From Diplonema papillatum (taxonomy: Eukaryota > Euglenozoa > Diplonemea > Diplonemida > Diplonemidae): DNA of 64,000 bases. The position numbers were made by a program, and so were the translations under genes. The notes under the pieces were generated by a model, which made no database searches, was not told the DNA's origin, and worked only from the letters and a program-made list of their open reading frames with translations. Of the stretch, positions 52,973-61,977 are shown one piece after another. The DNA is taken from positions 496,001-560,000 of the forward strand of contig JAPJBO010000004.1 of NCBI GenBank assembly GCA_030068145.1. The letters are read 5' to 3'. Every line of letters begins with the position of its first letter. Within the stretch, counting starts at the first letter, position 1.

Positions 52973-53679
52973 TCCTAGCGCGCGGAAAATTTTGGGAAAC
53001 CGTGGAAAAAAAAATAGTTGAAAAAAAAAATATTTTTTCTTTTTTGCTGTGGGAGGTACAACAGGGTGCCATGGGGGGACTCCAGATGGTCACTGAAGTC
53101 CGAGCTTCGGCTGCGGAAACACCAAACCCCGCTCGTGGGGCCAACAACGACACGTCAGCGGAACGCCGGATTAAAAGCTCGGTGCGAATCTCTAATTTGT
53201 TTTGACCCCCTGACCTATCTGTTGCTGCACCACGAAAGCTGTGACGCCGGCAAATTTCACCTTGACTAAGTGAGTGTTGCTAATGCAAAAACAGGGCACA
53301 AGCAAAGGGAAGGGACACTGCTGTGTTTTTGCGCCATCGATGTTGAGATTGCAGAGATTGCAAGGATCGACACCTCCTTGAGATCAACGACCTGTACCCA
53401 CTTGCAGCGGCTTCACGCGGGCTTGGCTCTTTTTCACAGGTCGAAGGCGTTGACAGGTGTTCGCTACGGGAACTTTTGCTTCACAACGTACCGAACCTCC
53501 CGGTACTGCATGGAGTCCATGGCCTGCACAGACACACACTCCTGCTATCAGCCCTAGCAGATACCACCACATCATCATCATACTCGGCAGGCGTCTGGAG
53601 GTGACGGTCTGTTATGATCTGCTGAAACGTCTCCATGAAGGACAACGAAACGAAGTCGTGGATAGTGTTGTTCAACAGG

Positions 53680-54060
53680 CTAGTCCAGGACTACCCCATA
53701 GAATTTGACAGGGCCCTCCTGGTCGATGAAAAAAGGCATCCGTTCTATCAGGAAGTGGCCAAGACCCTTCTCAAACTTGATGGGCTCCCACTTTCTGTGC
53801 AGTTGTTGCAGTAGTATGAGGGCACCAACAAGGTGATTGCCCAGCGCCGTACCGCCGACATCCCCCGGTGCACCCTTCAGAACCTGCAAGAACAAGAAAG
53901 TAGCCTGAGAAATGTGTTGGCCTTGCCGTGGGTTGCAGAGCTGAGGTATTCTCAGCATCCACTGCAGGAAACTGCAGCGACGTTTTTCCTGCTCAAAGGC
54001 TCGATACACCAAAGATTGTCGGGAACCAAAATGGGGGATCATCATGGGGTTTTCAAATTT
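53680..54060 (-). other. Unidentified open frame in the outer transposon
   Basis: A frame of about 126 codons without ATG at its start reads FENPMMIPHFGSRQSLVYRA through GTALGNHLVGALILLQQLHR to FEKGLGHFLIERMPFFIDQE. It has protein-like composition but no family I recognise. It could be a fragment of the outer element's transposase or of a captured gene. Confidence 0.3.
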
Positions 54061-55019
54061 CACTAAGTACGTCAGACCCCTTGTTTTTAGTACGAAACGT
54101 GTTAATTAAGAAACACTTTGGCCAAAAAAGTAGCTAAGAAACAAATACACGTTTCGTATTAAACCCGCTTACGGTAGTCCCCTAAGGGCACATTTTCATT
54201 GGGAAGTACTGGGAAATGCACTTAGCAACTTTTTTGCAAATTCTTACCAGGAATTGTAATGCAAAATAGGGACTAGTCCCCTAAGGGCACATTTCACATT
54301 GGGACTAGTCCCCTAAGGCACTTTTCCCTAATTATTATTAGAAACTATTAGAAACTATTAGTTATTACCCATTATTAGATCTAATAAACTTAATAGTTAA
54401 TACGTAATAATCAGGCTAATAATATCTAATAAAATCTAATCGAATCTAATAGTAATTACTACATGCCAACCGTGCTACTAAGTAAATTAATCACTCTGCT
54501 CGATGGTCACTTCACACTGCCGCACATCAACCTGCTCATCCTTGGCTGTCAGCTGAGGCCTCTGCCTTCGCTTCATTGAAGGCGTCCGCGGCCAGGCATA
54601 TTAGTATACCCTCACAGGTTGATTAGCCAAGCCCAAAGACACATCCCAGGAGAAAAGAATCGGGCAGGTTGACATTTACGTAAGCCTTGCTCACAGTCCG
54701 TGATCGCCAGCTGGGACCTGTGCCAGAGGAACAAACACATGTTTGTTTGGCGGGACACAGTTCGTGGTCTACAAGGCGAAACAAGAGCAAGATTTCGTAC
54801 AAGAACCTCAAGAACGTCCACTTTTGCTTTTGTGTGTGTTCCTTTTGCCTTGGTCCACGCAATCAGTCGATGGATTGTTGCCCGACTCGGATGTACCCTT
54901 CGGGGACCCACCCTTCGGACATCCCGTCCAAGGTCTGGACGGAAATCGCGACTGTGACTAACCAATGATAGTAGTGGTTGACGTTACACACATGTGAGTC
55001 CCAATTTTAATACATGGAA

Positions 55020-55105
55020 ACACATGCGGAAACACGTACGGAATTCCGCACGTACGGAAAATCACAATTTTATTCACCTACAGAATTCCGTACGTTCCGC
55101 ATGCG
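55020..55105. repeat. Short palindrome-rich segment
   Basis: ACGTACGGAATTC (about 55035) and GAATTCCGTACGT (about 55084) form an inverted repeat, and GTTCCGCATGCGGAAC follows directly as a perfect 16-bp palindrome. No gene is associated. Confidence 0.55.
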
Positions 55106-55262
55106 GAACGCAAGGCCGCTAAGCGGAAAACCACTGCCCGAGTTACAGAAAAAAGAACAGAGAAAGAGGAAAAGAACTTGAGAGGGAACAGGAAAGGAAA
55201 CGTGTAAAAAAGAGGGGTGGGATAGGGGGTGGGATTAGGAGAGCTGAAGTATCAGAGCAGAA

Positions 55263-55532
55263 CCGAAACACTCGAAGGACTGCCTTCTGCTCATTTCGAC
55301 GGAGGCTAGAGGGGGAGAAAACAATACAACTACAAAGTGGGTCTTTTTTGTTGAACGCTTCCGCCCGCCACTAAACCCAGATTTACCTGTGTTTCGTGTG
55401 GGCTGACAGCACGTTTACCTCCTCTGAGATTGGAACATTGTTGCGATAGTGGGGAGTCACCAACCTTTAAGATTTCGCAACTGGCAGTCTCCTCAAGTAT
55501 TTCCTACAAAAGCAGGTGCCTATACAAAAAGC
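55263..55532 (+). mobile_element. Family A element with an internal insertion
   Basis: It runs from ACTCGAAGGACTGCC to the CAGGTGCCTATACAAAAA tail. Compared with other members, about 50 extra bases (around 55420-55470) interrupt the region before GCAACTGGCAGTCTCCTCAA. Confidence 0.75.
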
Positions 55533-55554
55533 TTGCTTGTAAATAATTAGGAAC

Positions 55555-57134
55555 GGCGGGTCGGCCGGAAGGCGATATCCGTGCGATCCGTGATGGTTGC
55601 AACCGGCGAGAGAGCCGGTGCCAAGTTTATGACCAGAAGCAAGGCCAGAGTCTAAGTCTGAGCTGACGTCGATTGCGCACTTCCGTCGCGAGCGATGTGG
55701 TCAGTGGCTTAAGACTCGGTCGGGGTCGTCGCACGCCTCAGTGGCGATAAGACGAAACGCAGGACGGGAAACGAAACGAGTACAGGGAGGGGTAGGTAGG
55801 GGGGTGGTGGGATATCATACACTACGTTTGCTACCGGTATTAGCGAATTGTGACCGCAGCCACGACTCTGAGCCCGACACTTGCTGCAGGTAAATGTAGT
55901 AGTAGTAGTTTGAACTTGATATGCAGCAACAATCTGTGACGATCGACTGCACAAATAGTAGTAGTTGCCCTCTCATCTCCGAAGATGCGGGAGTAAAACG
56001 AGTGGTTGCATTCAAACAATTCGAGTGCGGGGTTGAAAAGGGGGCAGAAACTGGAAGTAGTTCATGCGTAGTTTGTGCATATAAGTCGATCTTTGAGTGC
56101 GTGAGCTCCTCCGAAGAAAGGTCCATCACCCTTGCGTAGTTTGTACGGAGTTCTTACGTACTTCGTTACTTCGGTTTTCGGGGATACCACAGAGAAGGGG
56201 GACGGGGAAAACTGTCAAGCAGGGAGGAAGAGAGAGAGTGAGAAACCAAAACAGAACAGGGTAAAAGGTAATTACTAATTAAAAACTTGCCACAAGATTG
56301 TTAGTGCTAAAAAGACGTCCACAGTATGTTCAAGAACTTGCCTAAAATCCGGAGGTTTGCGGACAGAGAAAACAGAGGTTGAAAAGGGGGGGCAGAAACT
56401 GGAATAGAGAGAGTGGGGTCAAAGCAAAAGAGAGTCATGGTACCCCCGAAACCCGGTATTTCCTGCGTAGTTCATGCGTAGTTTGTGCGTATAAGTCGAT
56501 CTCTGAGTGCGTGAGCCCCTCAAAGGTCCATTACCCTTGCGTAGTTTGTACGGAGTTCTTACGTACTTCGTTACTTCGGTTTTCGGGGATACCACAGGGG
56601 ACGGGGAAGACTGTCAAGCAGGGAGGAAGAGAGAGAGTGAGAAACCAAAACAGAACAGAGAAAAAGGTAATTACTAATTAGGAACTAGGCTGAGTTGAGG
56701 TCGGCCGGCGTCGTCGCAAGGCACTCTGCGGTGGCTGGGTGTGTCGTTGGCACACTCGGGTCAGATGCAGGTACACAGGAACCACTCACTCCGTGAACTC
56801 AGCTCAACTGTTCCAAAATGTGGGCGAACAAAAAAAGCTCCTCACTTCGGGGAAACTCAGGAAACTTCTTCCTCGTCGGGGGAAGTGACCCGCCAATTTT
56901 TAGAGTGCGTGCCTTTTATTCCCTTCTCTGGTATGGCTGCCGTGACGAACCTAGCTTCTTCATACAACACGTGCGCAGAGAGAGGAAGAGGCACCCTATT
57001 ACGCACGGGGGTAGACCCTCCTGACACGTGTGCGATGGCTCTTCGACGAACTTGAGGCTCCGCATGGATGCTTGATGCCGTGCGCCTTAGGCACCGCCTG
57101 CTGTTCGTTTGCGACAACAAAACCTCGGAGGGAA
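55555..57134. other. Gene-free region with local duplications
   Basis: No gene is supported. It holds a family F repeat (55643-55745), a large tandem duplication (56029-56685) and short microsatellite-like GTAGTAGTAG tracts near 55895 and 55960. Confidence 0.45.
56029..56685 (+). repeat. Tandem duplication, about 350-bp period
   Basis: Copies at 56029-56285 and 56378-56685 share CATGCGTAGTTTGTGC, TTGCGTAGTTTGTACGGAGT, TACTTCGGTTTTCGGGGATA and end AAGGTAATTACTAATTA. They differ by small insertions and deletions. The segment between them contains a family E-like TGCTAAAAAGACG. Confidence 0.8.
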
Positions 57135-57418
57135 AAATACTCGACATAGCTGCTTCGCAGAATGGAAGAGGTAGAGGGGCAATACAATACAAACACGATC
57201 TGATTTGATTTGTTCTTCGCTTACACCACCGTGTGTTGCTTTCTCACTCAGGACTTTGACCTGTTGTGTTTGTGTGATTTGTCGTATAGGGGTAGACCGC
57301 ATGACCTCACGTCCGTTCAACACGTGGTTCGGTAGTTACAGCACTTGGGATCCCTTCGGTTTTTTGTCTGGCAGTATCGTCGAGAATTTTCTTCCAAGCT
57401 GGCGCTCATGTGAAAAAC
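57135..57418 (+). mobile_element. Family B element
   Basis: Begins AAAATACTCGACATAGCTGC and ends TCTGGCAGTATCGTCGAGAA, with GGGGCAATACAATACAAACA, CTCACTCAGGACTTTGACCT and GACCTCACGTCCGTTCAACA inside. It lies downstream of the kinesin gene. Confidence 0.7.
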
Positions 57419-57679
57419 TGCGTGTTTATCCCACCCAAGAAGAAGAAATCCGCTGTCCCGAAAAAAGAAGCTTTATGAGAGAAGGGAAGAAGACAAGGGA
57501 AGAGTGAAGGCGAATGGCCGGCCCGGGTAGGGTGAGAGACGAGGTGAGATGCGGGTGCCCCGTGTTACACACGCAGGTGCCGGACCTTGGCGCGGAATCG
57601 GACAAGAAGCAATGCGCGGACAATCGCATCCTTCGATAACCCAATGCTACCCCGGCGCATTTGCTCGCCCGACACTTCC

Positions 57680-60445
57680 TCACATACACGCACACTTGCA
57701 CTGCTCCTTTTCCTGCGTTAACACGAACACGGGCTTGCTATTGGGATAGTTGTTGTTATTGTTCTTCGCATGGGACAGGCTCCTCTGCAGGGTCTTGATG
57801 GTGTCGTTGAGGTTGCTACGCTCTTTTTCCCACAGTTGCTCGGTGCGGCGCATTTCTCGGATTCTCGCTTCAAACGCCAACTTCGTCTTACTTTCTTCTA
57901 CCCGCTTCAGCTGTTTTGATGCTGCGATCCTGCGTCGCAGCAGCGAAAGTTCGGCCTCCGACGCGCTTTGCTCAGCGATGAGTCGGTCCCGTAGCGCCGT
58001 TTGAACTTGCTCGTCGAGCCCCCTGCGCCACGTCGCGTCAGCCGAGCCCAGCTCCTGCCGCAGCCGGGAGAGCTTGGCAATCCGCTCGGCGCGTTCGGCG
58101 GACAGGCGGTCGCTGACCGAAGCGTCGGAGGCGGCGTCCAGCTCCCGCTGCAGCTGCAGCCGCCGCCGGTGCCACGCCGCCTCCTCGCCGCGGAGATTCG
58201 TCCGCAGGCTCGCGAGGGCGGCGGTGGAGGAGTCGCGAATCCGCGCCCTCTCTTTTTGCTCGGTGTTTGCTCGGCGCTGCGAATCGGCGGCGTCCAGCAT
58301 CTGGTGCCACTTATCGTGCAGATCCTCCTGAAGCTTTGCACGTAGGACGGCCTGGGACGCGTGATCGAAGGCAAGTCGGGTCCAGTCGGCGACATTGGAT
58401 TGTTTCATTCTTTTTTCCAGCTCCTGCTCCCGCTGCTGCATGGATGCTTCCATCTGTTGCAGCTGCTGCTGCAGCTCCCCGAGCACGTCGGCGTACGGAT
58501 TGGATTCGGCTCTTTCCATTGCTTCGCCGAGCGTTTGGTGCCACGAATCTTGTTTCAGCCGCAGAATGCCGGCCTGCTCGCCGTACCCGGCGACGAGGCG
58601 CGCCCGTGCGTCGGCATCTTGCTCTTCTTTCAGGTCCTCCAGCAGCTGGTTCCACTTATCAGTCAACTGCTCCTGCAGCTCAGCTAGTTCCTCGGTGAGG
58701 AAGCTGCGTTCGTCAGCCCTCGCCTGTCGCTCGGCGAGCCGAGCCCGCGTGTTGGCCTCTTCCAGCTGCTGTAACAGGGCTAATTCCTTGTCACAAAACT
58801 GCTTCTCCAGCTGAGCAAGCTCGGTGTCGAGTCGCTTCTGCGCTACTTCGGCGTCTGTAGATTTTGCGAGTTCCTGGCGCCACATCGCTTCCTTTTCATG
58901 CAGCTGCTTCTGCAGCTCTGAGAGATCAGCGGCAAGGGTTCCACTGCCGTCATTCTGTTCATCGAGTCCGACCCCTTCGAGTTCACGGTACCACGACGTT
59001 TGCTTCTCAAGCAGCTGCTGCTGCAAGGTGGCCGAATCACTTGAATCCTGCTGACACGAAACTTCCTGCTCGCGCAGTTTAACGATCTCTTTGGCAAGGC
59101 ATGCACCTCCTTTGATTCTTTCTTCGAGTTCCTTCTCCCGCAGCCTCCACGACGCTTTTTGTTTATCCATCTGCCGCTTCAGCAGCTCGTGAGCGGAGGC
59201 GGCCTCCTTGTAGTTCGCGATGGTTTCTTCGTGCATGGCAACTTTCGCCTCCAGCTCCTCAATAATTTTGGCGGTCTTCGCGTCCGCGGCCTCATCGTGG
59301 CCGAACGGGGCGGCGGGGTGGATGGAGCGCTTGAGGGTTTCCATCTCTGCTCGCAGGTTCACGATTACCTGGTCTTGTGTCTTGTTCACTTTCGCCTCCT
59401 GCACAATCGACTTCGCTTGGCCGGCGTACATGAGGGTGGACATTGTTTCGTCGTACTGCGACGCTGAAGGGGATATCGTCGAGATCATGTACGTTTTCGA
59501 ATTGCCGCCCAGAGTGTCCGTCAGGAGGCGCGTGAGAAGAGAGTCTCGGTACGGCACGCGCTGCTTCTTCCGCCCTGGCGACGAGTTGTCGGCGAGTATA
59601 GTGATGACCTTGCCGAGGGTGAAGAGGGACATGTTGATGCTCGTAGCTTCTGCGCGTCTGACGCCCTCAGAGCCAGTCTTCTTCTGACGTTCGCTTCCTG
59701 CCAGGTCGACCAAGACAATTTTGGACGAAGTGCTCTGCGCGAGAGACTCGTCGGCATGCTTGAGTTTCAGCCAAAAAACAGCGTGCGACCTAGAAGACGT
59801 GACGTTCATCTTTGTCTCTCCGACATGCCTTGCCATGTTGCCCTTACGCAGGCCTTCGAGCACGTCTCCAACCTTCTCCACCTTCACGGACGTTAAATTC
59901 GTGACGAAGAACCCCTTCTTCGGATCCTCGTGGACCTTTAGTTTTCCGGATTTATGGATTGGTGCCTTGCGTTTTTTCGTTCCGGCCGGACTTAGCAGAT
60001 CCTCCAGCTCTTCCTGGTAGATCTCGAGGAAGGACATTTCCACCTCGCACCGCCCCGCGTCTTTTGTGCGCTCGAACAACTCCGTGCATAAACGGGGGAT
60101 GACGCCTGCTTCCTCGGAATCGCCTGCACCCATCATGCAGTATGTTTTGCCAGAGCCTGTCTGGCCGTACGCGAAAATAGAAGCGTTGTACCCGTCAAAT
60201 GAGGCATCCACCACTTTCCTGCCGACATCGAAGAAGACTTTTTCTTGGGACGCGAAGCTGGGGTGGTGCAGGTTGCTCGAGTCCCAGACGTGGTCGAATT
60301 CCCACGACTTGCCCGCGCGGTCTTTCATTGGTTTGAGCGTCAACGTGTTGCCGTCGACTTTGACGACGCTCTCCCCCGCGTCTAGCTCGCCCTTGCTCAT
60401 AGGCCGGATGCGCACTGCCACGGTGATCGCATTACCGTTTGACAT
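57680..60445 (-). CDS. Kinesin with N-terminal motor and long coiled coil, 921 aa
   Basis: Microtubule motor that hydrolyses ATP. The motor domain spans residues about 5-355. It contains P-loop GQTGSGKT (94-101), switch I NVTSSRSH (214-221), switch II DLAGSE (247-252), INMSLFTLGKVI and YRDSLLTRLLTDTLGGNSKT. All nucleotide-contacting motifs are intact and an N-terminal motor predicts plus-end movement. From residue about 355 to 900 the chain is nearly continuous Glu/Gln/Leu/Arg-rich coiled coil. It contains repeated elements of the type ELQQQLxxKEAxWxQEL, with Trp at regular positions. No FHA, PH or other tail domain is seen. The motor loosely resembles kinesin-3 but the subfamily is open. The gene is uninterrupted. 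The last residues after NNNNN may be a low-complexity tail. Confidence 0.93.
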   Translation of the reverse strand: MSNGNAITVAVRIRPMSKGELDAGESVVKVDGNTLTLKPMKDRAGKSWEFDHVWDSSNLHHPSFASQEKVFFDVGRKVVDASFDGYNASIFAYGQTGSGKTYCMMGAGDSEEAGVIPRLCTELFERTKDAGRCEVEMSFLEIYQEELEDLLSPAGTKKRKAPIHKSGKLKVHEDPKKGFFVTNLTSVKVEKVGDVLEGLRKGNMARHVGETKMNVTSSRSHAVFWLKLKHADESLAQSTSSKIVLVDLAGSERQKKTGSEGVRRAEATSINMSLFTLGKVITILADNSSPGRKKQRVPYRDSLLTRLLTDTLGGNSKTYMISTISPSASQYDETMSTLMYAGQAKSIVQEAKVNKTQDQVIVNLRAEMETLKRSIHPAAPFGHDEAADAKTAKIIEELEAKVAMHEETIANYKEAASAHELLKRQMDKQKASWRLREKELEERIKGGACLAKEIVKLREQEVSCQQDSSDSATLQQQLLEKQTSWYRELEGVGLDEQNDGSGTLAADLSELQKQLHEKEAMWRQELAKSTDAEVAQKRLDTELAQLEKQFCDKELALLQQLEEANTRARLAERQARADERSFLTEELAELQEQLTDKWNQLLEDLKEEQDADARARLVAGYGEQAGILRLKQDSWHQTLGEAMERAESNPYADVLGELQQQLQQMEASMQQREQELEKRMKQSNVADWTRLAFDHASQAVLRAKLQEDLHDKWHQMLDAADSQRRANTEQKERARIRDSSTAALASLRTNLRGEEAAWHRRRLQLQRELDAASDASVSDRLSAERAERIAKLSRLRQELGSADATWRRGLDEQVQTALRDRLIAEQSASEAELSLLRRRIAASKQLKRVEESKTKLAFEARIREMRRTEQLWEKERSNLNDTIKTLQRSLSHAKNNNNNYPNSKPVFVLTQEKEQCKCACM

Positions 60446-60918
60446 CGCGCCGCCACGTCGCGTTGCTGGATCGCTTTCGCCCGCGGCACGAAACCCCAGC
60501 TTGCCTGTGTTTCGTGTTGGCTGCAGCGGTTCCTCTCCGCAGTGATTTAGGTTGTTGTTGTTAGCGCTTGTGGTGTTCTTCGAAGAAAACGTTGCCTGCC
60601 AGCAAGGAACCCCAATCCGGCTAAGTAAGCCTTCCTGTAGCGAATAGTGTTCTTGCCTTATAAATACCAGTCTCTTTCATTTGCCAGTCTTTGATTTCAT
60701 TTCATGCGCGGTTGACCATCATACTACCAACAGGTGGCGAGCAGAGAGCCTGTGCCGCTTGCCTCCTTCCAGGTACGACGGACTTCGCTACTGCTCGCAG
60801 CCGTTAGCAAACGCTTCAGAAACGCTTTTTACGCCCAGGCGGGGCCGGCGAGGCAGAAAACGACGTTTTTTGTGCCTCGTTTCTTGTGTGCCTCTCACAG
60901 GGAGCTCGCGGATACTCT

Positions 60919-61141
60919 TTTTTTGTATAAGCACCTGCTTTGTAGGAAATACTTGAGGAGGCTGCCAGTTGCAAAAGATCAAAGGAGGTAAATGTGCTGT
61001 AGCCCACACGAAACACAGGTAAATCTGGGTTTAGTGGCGGGCGTAAGCGTTCAACAAAAAAGACCCATTTTGTAGTTGTATTGTTTCTCCCCCTCTAGCC
61101 TCCTTCGAAGTAAGCACAAGGCAGCCCCTCGAGTATTTTTT
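60919..61141 (-). mobile_element. Family A element upstream of the kinesin gene, inverted
   Basis: Read on the plus strand it starts TTTGTATAAGCACCTGCTTT and ends CTCGAGTATTTTTTT, the reverse of the other copies. Internal TAAATCTGGGTTTAGTGGCG and TGTATTGTTTCTCCCCCTCT match the family closely. It lies about 475 bp upstream of the kinesin start codon. Confidence 0.8.
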
Positions 61142-61647
61142 TTACGGTTTGATGGGGCTGGAGATTGTGATTTATCCCCATCTACGACCGAGGATAGGTT
61201 TCCGACGGCAGCCGGCCCCGGCAGCACTGGACCCGCAGTCCGTCGTCCGGTGGCGGTGCACCCATATTTTCAGGTCCGGTAGCTTGAAATCTCCAGTTAA
61301 CTCTCTGTATAGTGCGTTGCTCAGGTGGTCGAAGGCCTGACAACTCACACTAATGCGTCAAATTAACAACGAAGCCCGCGAACGGTGGGTGGTGACCCCC
61401 GAACAGCCTCCCTGGCCCTGGCCCACCTCTCTGCTCTCGTCTACCGAGTGGCGTGGAGCTACATTTCCCAGGTGCTCATTTCGTTGATGATTGAAGGAAA
61501 TGCGTGAAGTGTCTTGTGATGGAAAAGGTTTGCCGACGTGCTCGCGAAAGAGCATTTCTCGACCCTCGCACCACCAACGTGAAAACGTTATGGCAATTTC
61601 GCAGGCCAGAACATCGGAGAGGGGGCGAGTGGAGTCGTGCACTACTG

Positions 61648-61975
61648 TGTCACCGCTTCGAAGTCGACTATTTCCGCAGACGGCAGCAGCACGTACGTCG
61701 GCGACACAGCGCGCCTCACAGCAGCCGGACACCTTGCACCCTTTGACGCGGCGGAGGGATCAGGTCGCTGAGGCAGCCCTAACAGCGAGGTACGTGCCGT
61801 GGCCTTTCTCCTCCGATCGGGAGCCGGTACCGCTTCGAAGTCGACTTTTTCTGCAGACGGCAGCAGCACGTAGTTCACGACAGCGCGCCGCCAGCCGGAC
61901 AATGTGCTCCCTTTTGACGGCGGCGGGATCAGGTCGTTGAGGCAGCCCTTCGACTACGACGGTGCGCCGACAGCC
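61648..61975 (-). pseudogene. Two tandem degenerate copies of the next gene's 3' end
   Basis: The last roughly 165 bp of the gene at 61978 is repeated at about 61815-61975 and again at about 61648-61790, in the same orientation. Shared blocks are CGCTTCGAAGTCGACT, GCAGACGGCAGCAGCACGTA, GCAGCCGGACA and GGATCAGGTCGYTGAGGCAG. In the proteins these give variants of YVLLPSAEKVDFEAV. The outermost copy is the more diverged, so repeated duplication of the same end is likely. Confidence 0.92.
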
Positions 61976-61977
61976 TA

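Larger units (their letters stand above)
51631..54474. mobile_element. Candidate 2.8-kb DNA transposon remnant enclosing a hAT element
   Basis: Inverted ends CACGGTTGGCA (51631-51641) and TGCCAACCGTG (54464-54474) are each followed inward by dense subterminal repeats of TATTAGAT/ATCTAATA (51650-51755 and 54325-54455). A hAT element is nested inside at 51795-52972. The remaining interior contains an unidentified minus-strand frame at 53680-54060 and near-duplicated TAGTCCCCTAAGGGCACATT segments (54170-54320). No flanking duplication was found, so the limits are provisional. Confidence 0.5.
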
